From: JBOGZD01 sp050697155
Lineage (GTDB): Bacteria; Actinomycetota; Thermoleophilia; Solirubrobacterales; 70-9
Direction: 5' to 3'
DNA length: 19,168 bases
Assembly (NCBI GenBank): GCA_050697155.1
Contig: JBOGZD010000056.1
Span: forward strand, 1 to 19,168
The notes under the pieces: generated by a model
The model's input: the letters and a program-made list of their open reading frames with translations, nothing else
Database searches by the model: none
What the model was told of the DNA's origin: nothing
Shown: positions 6,069-12,980 of the stretch, one piece after another
How the letters are laid out: every line of letters begins with the position of its first letter
How positions within the stretch are numbered: the first letter of the stretch is position 1
Program-made: the position numbers and the translations under genes

Positions 6069-7250
6069 CTATCCGCGGGTCAGGCTGGCGCCGCTCTGCG
6101 GGTCGAAGAGATGGAGCTTGCTCGCATCGACCCAGAGCTCCGCGTCCTCGCCCTCCTTGACCGGGCTCGCGGCGGCGAGCCGGGCGACCACCTGCCCCTC
6201 GCCTGAGCTCGGGAGGTCTTCGGCGCCGGCATCCGCGGCGAGCTCGTCGAGCTCCCGCGAGCTGACGGCCTCGCCCTCGACCGGGAAGTAGGCGTAGAGC
6301 TCGGACCCCATCGACTCGAGCACGTCGATGTTCGCCCGGAAGGTGCTGCCGCGCCCGTGGGCCTCGGGCGCCACCAGGGAGGCGTCCTCGAAGCTCTCCG
6401 GCCTGATCCCGGCGATCACCTGGCGGCCGCCGTCGACCTGACCGAGCCGCGCGCGGACCTCCTGGGACATCGTCAGCTCGCCGAGCGGGAGGCTGACCCG
6501 GTCGCCGTCGATCCGGGCGGGCATGAAGTTCATCGCCGGCGAGCCGATGAAGCCGGCCACGAACAGGTTGTTGGGATCCGCGTACAGCTCCGCGGGCGTG
6601 CCGACCTGCTGGAGGGCGCCGGCCCGCATCACCGCGACCCGGTCGCCGAGCGTCATCGCCTCGGTCTGGTCGTGCGTGACGTAGACGGTGGTCGTCCCGA
6701 GCCGCTTCTGGATCCGCGAGACCTCGGTGCGCATCTGCACGCGCAGCTTCGCGTCGAGGTTGGAGAGCGGCTCGTCCATCAGGAACGCCTTCGGGTCGCG
6801 GACGATCGCCCTGCCCATCGCCACCCGCTGGCGCTGGCCGCCGGAGAGGTTGGCGGGCCTGCGGTCGAGGTGCGCGGTGAGGTCGAGGATCCGCGCGGCC
6901 TCCTCGACCTTCTCCTTGATCTCCGATGCCGGCGCCTTCGCGAGCTTGAGCGGGAAGGCCATGTTGTCGCGCACGGTCATGTGCGGGTAGAGCGCGTAGT
7001 TCTGGAACACCATCGCGATGTCGCGCTCCTTCGGCGCCATCTGGTTGACCACGTCGTCGCCGATCCGCAGCTCGCCGTCGGTGATGTCCTCGAGCCCGGC
7101 GATCATCCGCAGCGCCGTCGACTTGCCACAGCCCGACGGGCCGACGAGGATCACGAACTCGCCGTCGCCGACCTCGAGGTTCATGTCCTTGACCGCCTCG
7201 AAGCCATCCGGGAAGCGCTTGCTGATGCCGTTGAGAACGATCTCAGCCAC
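6069..7250 (-). CDS. ugpC: Carbohydrate ABC importer ATPase (MalK/UgpC/SugC family)
   Basis: This 393-residue ATPase drives the importer encoded by the three upstream genes. It has Walker A GPSGCGKST (37-45), Q-loop Gln83, signature LSGGQ (135-139), Walker B FLMDE (156-160), D-loop SNLDAK (163-168) and switch His193. A C-terminal TOBE regulatory region of about 150 residues contains AGIRPESF, typical of the MalK/UgpC group. Its length equals that of mycobacterial SugC as I recall it (393). It starts at a GTG preceded by AAGGAGGA whose first bases are the TAA stop of the permease gene, so translation is tightly coupled. It is the last gene of the operon. One such ATPase often serves several sugar importers, so it may not be exclusive to this one. 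Confidence 0.95.
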   Translation of the reverse strand: MAEIVLNGISKRFPDGFEAVKDMNLEVGDGEFVILVGPSGCGKSTALRMIAGLEDITDGELRIGDDVVNQMAPKERDIAMVFQNYALYPHMTVRDNMAFPLKLAKAPASEIKEKVEEAARILDLTAHLDRRPANLSGGQRQRVAMGRAIVRDPKAFLMDEPLSNLDAKLRVQMRTEVSRIQKRLGTTTVYVTHDQTEAMTLGDRVAVMRAGALQQVGTPAELYADPNNLFVAGFIGSPAMNFMPARIDGDRVSLPLGELTMSQEVRARLGQVDGGRQVIAGIRPESFEDASLVAPEAHGRGSTFRANIDVLESMGSELYAYFPVEGEAVSSRELDELAADAGAEDLPSSGEGQVVARLAAASPVKEGEDAELWVDASKLHLFDPQSGASLTRG

Positions 7251-7261
7251 TGGGTTCCTCC

Positions 7262-8104
7262 TTATCCCTTCACGGCGCCCGCGGTCAGGCCGGCCACGAT
7301 CCGGCGCTGGAAGATCAGTACGAAGATGATGATTGGAATTGTGACGATCACCGCCGCCGCCGCGATGTTCCCGGTCGGCTGGGTGAACTGGGACTCACCG
7401 GTGAAGAAGGCGAGCGCCGCCGGCACCGTGCGCGACGCGTCCGACGAGGTCAGCGAGATCGCGAACAGGAAGTCGTTCCAGGCGAAGATGAAGACCAGGA
7501 TGGCCGCCGTGAACACGCCCGGAGCGGCGAGCGGGACGATCACCTTGGTGAACGCCTGGAACGGCGTCGCCCCGTCTACCGCGGCCGCCTGCTCGAGGTC
7601 CCAGGGGATCTCGCGGAAGAAGGCGACCAGGATGTAGATCGCCAGCGGCAGCGCGAAGGCGAGGTAGGGGATGATCAGCCCGGGATAGGTGTCGTAGAGG
7701 CCCAGCGCCCGCCACATGTCGAACAGCGGGCCGATCGTCGAGATCGCCGGGAACATCGCGATCGCCAGCGCCGCCGCGAGGATCAGCGCCTTGCCCGGGA
7801 ACGTGAGCCGGGCGATCGCGTAGGCGGCGAACGAGGCGAGGACGATCGCGATCACGGTCGAGATCAGGGCGATCAGGATCGAGTTGATCAGCGGCGCGAT
7901 GAACGGGCTGTCGCTGACCCCGCCGCTGAACAGGACGTCGTAGTTGTCCCACGAGAACTCGGACGGGATGAAGCGCTGGTCGGTGATCGTCTCCGGGGTC
8001 TTGAACGAGAGCGAGACGATCCACAGCACCGGGACGAGCGCGAACAGAAGCACCAGCACCATCCCGACCGACCACAGCGCGTACTCCCTCGTCCCTCGCT
8101 CCAT
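7262..8104 (-). CDS. Carbohydrate ABC importer permease, MalG/SugB type
   Basis: This 280-residue inner-membrane protein has six predicted helices and the ATPase-coupling EAA loop at about 171-193 (EQAAAVDGATPFQAFTKVIV). The second helix follows a periplasmic loop containing the NSILIAL segment typical of MalG-type permeases. It pairs with the MalF-type protein encoded just upstream to form the sugar channel. The ATG at 8104 is preceded by AGGAGG that overlaps the TAG stop of the upstream permease gene; the gap is 9 bases. Sizes and order match SugB in the trehalose importer, though the substrate remains inference. Confidence 0.93.
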   Translation of the reverse strand: MERGTREYALWSVGMVLVLLFALVPVLWIVSLSFKTPETITDQRFIPSEFSWDNYDVLFSGGVSDSPFIAPLINSILIALISTVIAIVLASFAAYAIARLTFPGKALILAAALAIAMFPAISTIGPLFDMWRALGLYDTYPGLIIPYLAFALPLAIYILVAFFREIPWDLEQAAAVDGATPFQAFTKVIVPLAAPGVFTAAILVFIFAWNDFLFAISLTSSDASRTVPAALAFFTGESQFTQPTGNIAAAAVIVTIPIIIFVLIFQRRIVAGLTAGAVKG

Positions 8105-8113
8105 CGTCGCCTC

Positions 8114-9028
8114 CTAGGCCCCCGGCCTGCCCTCCTCCACCCGCACGCCGAAGCCGCGGATGAAGAGGAACGCGATCAGCAGCACCGAGAAGAAGATCAG
8201 CACCGAGACCGCCGAGCCGACCCCCAGATTGAGCCGCTCGATGAGCTGGTTGAAGCCGAGGATCGAGACCGACTCGGTGTCCTGGGCCCCCCCGGTCATG
8301 ATGAAGATCGTGTCGAAGATCCGGAACGCGTCCAGGGTGCGGAACAGCAACGCGACCAGGATCGCCGGCTTCAGCAGCGGCAGCGTGATCCGGAAGAAGC
8401 GCTGCCGCGCGGTCGCGCCGTCGACCTTGGCGGCCTCGTAGAGGCCTGGATCGATCGTGGTCAGCCCGGCGAGCAGGAGCAGGGCGATGAACGGAGTCGT
8501 CTTCCAGACCTCGGCCATGATGATCACCGCGAAGGCGCTGAAGCGGTCGCCGAACCAGGCCTTGTCGTCGGCGACCAGCGGAAGGTTGTTGACGAACCCG
8601 GTGTCGGGCGCGAACGCGAACTGCCACGAGAACGCCGCGACCACGGTGACGATCCCGTACGGGATCAGAACCGAGGTCCGGATCACGCCGCGGCCGAAGA
8701 TCGCCCGGAACATGACCAGCGCGATCGCCATCCCGAGCACGAGCTCGAGCCCGACCGCGATCACGGTCACGAACAGGGTGTTGAAGACGTCCTGCCACCA
8801 GAGCTCGGACGTGAGCACGGTCGAGTAGTTCTCGAGGCCGGCGAATCCGCCCTCCTCGGGAAAGCGCAGGTCGATCTCCTGCAGCGAGAGCACGATCGCG
8901 TAGCCGATCGGGTAGGCGGTGACGAGGAGCATCGCGACCACCGCCGGCGCGCACAGCATCCAGCCGAGGCGGCGCTCGGCGCGCGTCTGCTCGGTGATCT
9001 TCGGGGCGGGGGCCGTCGCCGCCTCCAT
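8114..9028 (-). CDS. Carbohydrate ABC importer permease, MalF/SugA type
   Basis: This 304-residue membrane protein has a cytoplasmic N-terminus of about 22 residues, a first helix at about 24-45 (LCAPAVVAMLLVTAYPIGYAI, common in this family), and further helices. The EAA coupling loop is at about 198-217 (YEAAKVDGATARQRFFRITL). LENYSTVL (65-72) is the usual periplasmic 'F/LxNY' element of MalF-type permeases. The start ATG overlaps the stop of the lipoprotein gene by one base (TGATG), so the two are translationally coupled. It forms the channel with the MalG-type permease. Confidence 0.93.
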   Translation of the reverse strand: MEAATAPAPKITEQTRAERRLGWMLCAPAVVAMLLVTAYPIGYAIVLSLQEIDLRFPEEGGFAGLENYSTVLTSELWWQDVFNTLFVTVIAVGLELVLGMAIALVMFRAIFGRGVIRTSVLIPYGIVTVVAAFSWQFAFAPDTGFVNNLPLVADDKAWFGDRFSAFAVIIMAEVWKTTPFIALLLLAGLTTIDPGLYEAAKVDGATARQRFFRITLPLLKPAILVALLFRTLDAFRIFDTIFIMTGGAQDTESVSILGFNQLIERLNLGVGSAVSVLIFFSVLLIAFLFIRGFGVRVEEGRPGA

Positions 9029-10296
9029 CAGAGCAGCCCCTCCCTGAGCACCGCCTGCTCGATCTTGTCAAGCAGGTCGTCGTAGACCGGCCCCGGGTCC
9101 TGCGGGTCGATCTTCGACGGTGAATGAAGCGCCCGCTGGATCGCCAGCGAGAGGTCGGTGTAGGCGGGGGTCAGCGGGCGCGGCGCGGCGGTGGCGATCG
9201 AGCGCCGGATGTCGTCGGCGAAGTCGGGGAACGCATCCTGCACGACCTTCTCCTCGTAGAGGTCCTCGCGCGAGGGCGGCAGGCCATCGAGCTCGGTCGC
9301 GGTGAGCTGGCTCTCGGCGTTCGAGAGGCAGGCCGCGGCCTCGAACGCCAGCTCGGGGTTCTCCGAGAAGGCGCTGACGCCGAGGTTGAAGCCGCCGAGC
9401 GGAGGCCTCGACTCCTGATCGGGGACCACCCGCGGGAGCTTCGCGGCGTCCATGTTCTCCGCGATCTCGGGGGCGTTGGCCCCGGCGCTGGCGAAGGCGA
9501 AGGTGTAATTGAGCATGAACGGCGAGTCCCCGGCCTCGAAGCCGAGCCTCGCCGTGTCCTCGGTGGAGGTGTCGATGTTCGGGGCGGCGGCGGGTGAGCC
9601 GGAGAGCTGGCCGATCACCGACAGCGCCGCCTCGGTCGGGGCCTGCTCGAGATCGACCTCGGTCGGCCCGGCGAGGATCTCGGTCCCCGCCGACTGGATC
9701 ATCGTGTTGGCCCAGACCGTGTAGCCCTCGTAGCGGTTCGCCTGCACCTGGACGAACCCCCCGGCCTCCTCGGCGTCGGCGATCATCTCCTCCCAGGTCG
9801 CCGGGGGCTCTTCGACCTCGTCCGTGCGGTACCAGAGCAGCTGGGTGTTGGAGTTGAACGGGGCGCCGTAGAGCTGGCCCTCGAACGAGGCGGTCTCGAG
9901 CACGGGGGCGAACACGCTCTCGGTCACCTGCTGCTCGAGCTCGCCCTCCCACGGCCGCAGCCAGCCGGCGTTCGCGAACTCCGCCGTCCAGATCACGTCC
10001 ATGCCGATGATGTCGACGGTGGAGTCCTCGGCCCCGAGCCGGCGGACGAGCTGCTCGCGCTGCTGGTCGGCCAGGGTCGGCAGCAGCTCGACCTCGACGG
10101 TGTAGCGCCCGTCCGACTCCTCGCTACAGCGCTGGGCGACCTCCTGGATCGTGCCGCCGGGCTGGATCGCGACGAACCAGTTGAGGGTGGTGCCGGCGCC
10201 GGCCTCGTCGTCGCCCCCCGTGCACCCGGCGGTCAAGAGGATCGCCCCCGCGGCGAGCAGGCTCAGCGTTCCCCTTGTCCGGCGCCTTGCGCCCAA
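9028..10296 (-). CDS. Sugar ABC importer substrate-binding lipoprotein, LpqY-like
   Basis: This 422-residue extracellular solute-binding protein (family 1) captures the sugar and docks on the two permeases. It has a lipoprotein signal with lipobox LTAGC (Cys25). The mature region contains LADQQREQLVRRLGAEDSTVDIIGMDVIWTAEFANAGWL (positions about 75-113), a pattern I associate with LpqY-type binding proteins. LpqY-SugABC imports trehalose in mycobacteria, and the gene order here (binding protein, SugA-, SugB-, SugC-like) is the same. Trehalose or a related disaccharide is therefore a fair guess, but maltose-type substrates are not excluded. The start is an unusual TTG at 10296, chosen for the GGAGAGGAG site 4 bases upstream; no ATG or GTG preserves the signal peptide. 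It is the first gene of the operon. Confidence 0.92.
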   Translation of the reverse strand: MGARRRTRGTLSLLAAGAILLTAGCTGGDDEAGAGTTLNWFVAIQPGGTIQEVAQRCSEESDGRYTVEVELLPTLADQQREQLVRRLGAEDSTVDIIGMDVIWTAEFANAGWLRPWEGELEQQVTESVFAPVLETASFEGQLYGAPFNSNTQLLWYRTDEVEEPPATWEEMIADAEEAGGFVQVQANRYEGYTVWANTMIQSAGTEILAGPTEVDLEQAPTEAALSVIGQLSGSPAAAPNIDTSTEDTARLGFEAGDSPFMLNYTFAFASAGANAPEIAENMDAAKLPRVVPDQESRPPLGGFNLGVSAFSENPELAFEAAACLSNAESQLTATELDGLPPSREDLYEEKVVQDAFPDFADDIRRSIATAAPRPLTPAYTDLSLAIQRALHSPSKIDPQDPGPVYDDLLDKIEQAVLREGLL

Positions 10297-10334
10297 CGGT
10301 CTCCTCTCCGTCTGCCCGCGGGAAGCGGGCGTTA

Positions 10335-10378
10335 GCCCTATGCCCGGAGAGCGGGCCCTTCAAACCCGGGCGGGCCCT
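10335..10378 (-). promoter_or_regulatory. Putative promoter of the sugar importer operon with a 9-base direct repeat
   Basis: On the minus strand TTGAAG (10358-10363) and TAGGGC (10335-10340) are separated by exactly 17 bases. AGGGCCCGC occurs twice, 19 bases apart (10370-10378 and 10351-10359), around the -35 region, where a repressor or activator could bind. A GCCCGC/GCGGGC hairpin (10314-10330) lies in the leader. The -10 match is weak. Confidence 0.35.
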
Positions 10379-10475
10379 GATCGCCATGATGCAGTTCCTG
10401 ATTCTGCCGCTCTCGTTTCTCTCGGTCAGCTTCATGCAGGAGGACCTGATGCCCGGTTGGATGCAGGTGGTGGCC
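10368..10475 (+). pseudogene. Fragment of an ABC-2 type transporter permease
   Basis: About 36 codons read GRALIAMMQFLILPLSF, continue LSVSFMQEDLMPGWMQVVA and then lose similarity. This matches the stretch of DrrB/ABC-2 export permeases where a membrane helix is followed by the conserved (F/L)PL(T/S)FLS...(L/M)PGW...VA segment, normally continued by a FNP motif. Neither the rest of the protein nor an ATPase gene is present. The reading frame shifts at about 10476-10484 into the adjacent multicopper oxidase fragment. It is a remnant, not a gene. Identification rests on a short recognisable pattern. Confidence 0.55.
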
Positions 10476-10483
10476 GGCGGACG

Positions 10484-10795
10484 ATGGTCTGGCAGGTCGA
10501 GAACGTGTCCGGGACCCCGCACAGCTTCCACCCTCACGGGGTCAGCTTCCGGCTGCTCGACTACGCCGGCAGCCCGCCGCCGCCCCAACTCTCGGGCTGG
10601 GAGGACACGGTGCTCGTGCCCCCGAACGAGAGCATCCGCTTCCTGGTCCGCTTCCAGCCCTACGCCGACCCCGCCACCCCCTACATGTTCCACTGCCACA
10701 TCCTCGAGCACGAGGACCGCGGGATGATGGGCCAGATGGTGGTGGTCGAGCCGGGCCAGGAGGCCCAGCGTCCGCCAGACGCCCACGAGGGCTGA
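10484..10795 (+). pseudogene. C-terminal domain fragment of a multicopper oxidase
   Basis: The 103-residue reading frame matches only the last cupredoxin domain of a multicopper oxidase (laccase/CueO/CotA group, usually 450-550 residues). It has WQVENVSGTPHSFHPHGVSF with the HxxHxH copper ligands (about residues 13-18), GWEDTVLVPPNES, and the terminal HCHILEHEDRGMM carrying the type 1 and trinuclear ligands. The first domains, which supply the other half of the trinuclear centre, are missing and replaced by the ABC-2 permease fragment in another frame. The ATG at 10484 has no ribosome binding site. I read it as a decayed gene. A stand-alone single cupredoxin domain is a less likely alternative. 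Confidence 0.8.
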
Positions 10796-10815
10796 GCGCC
10801 ACCCGCGCGACACTC

Positions 10816-10844
10816 ACGTTGGCCGCGATAGTCGCGGCAAACGT
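10816..10844. terminator. Stem-loop between the multicopper oxidase fragment and pfkB
   Basis: ACGTT-G-GCCGCGA (10816-10828) pairs with TCGCGGC-A-AACGT (10832-10844): 12 pairs with one mismatch and a 3-base loop. It lies between convergent reading frames, 24 bases beyond the end of the sugar kinase gene. Confidence 0.6.
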
Positions 10845-10867
10845 TCCGCTCGCTGGTTTGGATCGGG

Positions 10868-11764
10868 TCAGTCGAGCGCGCCCCAGCGGGTGCAGGCGTC
10901 GGCGGCGGCGGCGAGCGCCGGCTCGAGCGCCTCGCCCGCGCGCGCGGCGTCCCAGCCGCGGGCGGCGATCCCGGCGACCAGGGTGCCCATGAAGGCGTCG
11001 CCGGCGCCGAGGGTGGAGACCACCTCGACCCGGGGCGAGGGCGCCTCGGTCTCGCACGCGCCGCGCAGCACCGCGCCCTCCTCGCCGAGCGTGACCGCGG
11101 CCAGCTCGGCACCGAGCGCCGCCAGCTCGTCCGCGGCCCGGCGCGGGTCCTCGACCCCGGCGATCGCCACCGCCTCCTCGCGGTTTGTCCGGACCATGAA
11201 CGAGCCGGCGACCAGCCCGCGCGAGACCTCCGCCGCCGGGGCCGGGTCGCCGCCCCAGCGGTTGGGGCGGATGTTGGGGTCGAAGCAGACCGGGATCCCG
11301 CGCTCGAGCGCCAGCTCGCGGGCGCGCAGGGTGACTCGGCGCTCGCCCTCCGATGCGAGCGTGGTCGAGCCGAAGACCAGCGCCGAGGCGGCGCCGAGCG
11401 CCTGCTCGAGTTGCGGCTCGATCGCCTCGACCGCGATCCGCACCGCGTCGCCGTAGATCTCGAAGGTCGCGTCGCCGGCGTCGTCGAATCTCGCGAACGC
11501 GATCGGCGTCTGCTCATCGGCGAGCAGCTCGAAGTAGCGCAGGTCGACCCGCTCGCGCTCGAGCCGCTCGGACAGCCACCTCCCCCACTCGTCGTCGCCG
11601 GCGGCGCCCGCGAGCCCGACCTCGGCGCCGGCCCGCGCCGCGGCGACGGCGACGTTGGCGAGCGCGCCGCCGAAGTGGGGCGCGAACGAGCCGGCCTCGG
11701 CGAGCGAGCGCGCCCGCCGCTCGGCAACCAGGTCGACGAGCGCCTCGCCGAGACAGAGGATCAT
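10868..11764 (-). CDS. PfkB-family carbohydrate kinase (fructokinase/ribokinase-like)
   Basis: This 298-residue kinase transfers phosphate from ATP to a sugar or sugar acid. PfkB signature 1 is seen around FGGALANVAVAAARAG (31-46), and the second signature with the anion hole and catalytic Asp is STLGAGDAFMGTL (GAGD at 253-256). The N-terminal ILCLGEALVDLV is also typical. The middle contains CFDPNIRPNRW, which is frequent in fructokinase-type members, so fructose is a reasonable but unproven substrate. The ATG at 11764 starts the first beta strand; no Shine-Dalgarno is seen. A small reading frame ends 19 bases upstream on the same strand. It is near the sugar importer, but the genes are not in one operon. 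Confidence 0.9.
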   Translation of the reverse strand: MILCLGEALVDLVAERRARSLAEAGSFAPHFGGALANVAVAAARAGAEVGLAGAAGDDEWGRWLSERLERERVDLRYFELLADEQTPIAFARFDDAGDATFEIYGDAVRIAVEAIEPQLEQALGAASALVFGSTTLASEGERRVTLRARELALERGIPVCFDPNIRPNRWGGDPAPAAEVSRGLVAGSFMVRTNREEAVAIAGVEDPRRAADELAALGAELAAVTLGEEGAVLRGACETEAPSPRVEVVSTLGAGDAFMGTLVAGIAARGWDAARAGEALEPALAAAADACTRWGALD

Positions 11765-11783
11765 CGGCTCGGCGCCGTCGGCG

Positions 11784-11966
11784 CTAGGCGGCCGCCGGCG
11801 CCGGGGAGTCGGCCCGCCGGCGGACCCGGTAGAGCGCCGGGCGGTCGCGGCGGACCGGCGCCGGCAGGTCAGGCTGGGCGTCGGCGACCAGGGTCAGGTC
11901 CTCGAGCTCGACCGCGCCGCCGAGCAGGCCGAGCAGCGCGTCCTCGTCCATCCCCCGCGGCAGCAC
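11784..11966 (-). CDS. Small uncharacterised reading frame or 3' remnant upstream of pfkB
   Basis: I do not recognise this 60-residue frame. It reads GMDEDALLGLLGGAVELEDL, then a proline/arginine-rich tail with RDRPALYRVRRR. The frame stays open upstream to a TGA at about 11998-12000 and the extra part (LPARLVLPRG) fits the same style, so it may be the C-terminal remnant of a longer protein. The only start is a GTG at 11966 without a ribosome binding site. It ends 19 bases before the sugar kinase start and could be translated with it. Confidence that it is a functional gene is low. Confidence 0.3.
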   Translation of the reverse strand: MLPRGMDEDALLGLLGGAVELEDLTLVADAQPDLPAPVRRDRPALYRVRRRADSPAPAAA

Positions 11967-12107
11967 CAGCCGAGCCGGTAGAGGATCGGGTAGGGATCAC
12001 GAGGCGGACGATAACCCCAACCGTCCGGGCTCGGACGGCGCCATGTTTGGGCGCGCCCCTCCGCGGGAAGGGCAGGTGTTCCCGGCCCCAACCCGGAAGG
12101 ATTCAGA

Positions 12108-12386
12108 ATGCTCAGCGTCACCGCCGCCGCGACCGAGGCCGTCGAGGCGCTCGTCTCCCAGGCCGAAAGCCCCGACAGCGCCGGGGTGAGGATCACCAGG
12201 GCGGAGGAGGAGACCGACCCGGCACGCGAGCTGCGCCTGTCGGTGGTCGAGGCGCCGGCGGAGGGCGATCAGCAGGTGCCCGACGCCCAGGTCTATCTCG
12301 AGCCCGAGGTCGCCCCGCTGCTCGACGACAAGACCCTCGACGCCGACGTCTCCGGCGAGCAGATCCGCTTCAGCCTGCGCGAGTAG
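12108..12386 (+). CDS. HesB/IscA-fold protein without cysteines
   Basis: This 92-residue protein has the HesB/IscA layout: VTAAATEAVEAL (4-15), AGVRIT (25-30), LRLSVVEAPAEGDQ (42-55), and VYLEPEVAPLLDDKTLDADV (62-81) ending in a short beta strand. True IscA/ErpA proteins carry three cysteines (one mid-protein, then CxC near the end) that hold iron-sulfur clusters. This protein has none and stops where the CxC should be. It therefore cannot bind a cluster in the usual way; similar cysteine-free forms exist in actinobacteria with unknown role. The ATG has a good ribosome site (GGAAGGA, 7 bases upstream). It is monocistronic and convergent with the MerR gene. Confidence 0.8.
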   Translation: MLSVTAAATEAVEALVSQAESPDSAGVRITRAEEETDPARELRLSVVEAPAEGDQQVPDAQVYLEPEVAPLLDDKTLDADVSGEQIRFSLRE

Positions 12387-12421
12387 GGCCGCACGCCGAG
12401 CGCGCGGATCGCCCGGCACGC

Positions 12422-12892
12422 TCAGGGGGCGGGCCGCCGGCAGTCGCTGCCCTGCACCCGGACCACCTGTAGGGCCAGGTCGATCTCCCTGGGCCGCTCG
12501 CCGTCCGCGGGAAAGAGCGCGCACTCGGCGGGCGTCGCACAGCCGCACTCCTTCGCCACCTCGAGCCACCCCTTCATCGCCCTGGTCCGCTCCAGCAGCG
12601 CCTCGACCTCGCCGAGCTTCTGGCTCGAGAGCGAGCGCATCGGCTCGCCCATGCCGTCGGCGGTGTCGATGCCCTCGATCAGCTCCTTGATCTCGCGCAG
12701 CTTGAACCCCGCGCCCTGGGCGACCCCGATGAACCCCAGCTTGCCGAGCACCTCGGGGTCATAGCGGCGCTGGCCCCCGAGCCGGTCGGGCTCGGGGAGC
12801 AGGCCGATCCGCTCGTAGTAGCGGATCGACGACGTCGCCACCCCCGCGCGGCGCGCCACCTCTCCGATCGTCAGCTCCGGAAATCCATCCAC
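12422..12892 (-). CDS. MerR-family transcriptional regulator with SoxR-like cysteine motif
   Basis: This 156-residue MerR-type activator has the winged helix-turn-helix at about 7-75 (LTIGEVARRAGVATSSIRYYERIGLLP, then QRRYDPEVLGKLGFI and FKLREIKELI). A dimerisation helix follows (about 88-113), then a cysteine motif CGCATPAEC (Cys116, 118, 124), with a further Cys151. SoxR holds a 2Fe-2S cluster with Cx2CxCx5C; here the first cysteine is replaced by alanine, so the ligand set differs and a metal or redox signal is plausible. A frame start at ATG 12934 also exists, but an operator palindrome (12911-12928) would then lie inside the gene. I prefer the GTG at 12892, which begins just before the DNA-binding domain. 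It is divergent from the NTF2-like gene it probably controls. Confidence 0.88.
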   Translation of the reverse strand: MDGFPELTIGEVARRAGVATSSIRYYERIGLLPEPDRLGGQRRYDPEVLGKLGFIGVAQGAGFKLREIKELIEGIDTADGMGEPMRSLSSQKLGEVEALLERTRAMKGWLEVAKECGCATPAECALFPADGERPREIDLALQVVRVQGSDCRRPAP

Positions 12893-12906
12893 CGCGGATC
12901 GGGCCC

Positions 12907-12937
12907 TTGACTTGAACCCCACTTCAAGGCGCATGGT
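12907..12937 (+). promoter_or_regulatory. MerR-type promoter/operator for the NTF2-like gene
   Basis: TTGACT (12907-12912) and CATGGT (12932-12937) are separated by 19 bases, the long spacer characteristic of MerR-controlled promoters. Within the spacer sits the palindrome CTTGAA-CCCCAC-TTCAAG (12911-12928), the same 18-base, two-half-site geometry as the SoxR operator. MerR proteins bind such sites and untwist the long spacer to activate. The promoter points to the gene at 12981, and the regulator gene is directly adjacent and divergent. Confidence 0.7.
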
Positions 12938-12980
12938 AGCCCGCGCACGGTCAGATCCACGCAAACCAAAGGAGGTACCG

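Noticed and set aside
12108..12386. Functional A-type iron-sulfur carrier (IscA/ErpA)
   Set aside because: There are no cysteines in the protein.
12422..12934. MerR gene starting at ATG 12934
   Set aside because: This start would place the operator palindrome and the target promoter inside the coding region, and residues 1-14 do not resemble the family. The GTG at 12892 starts just before the DNA-binding domain. The ATG is not fully excluded.
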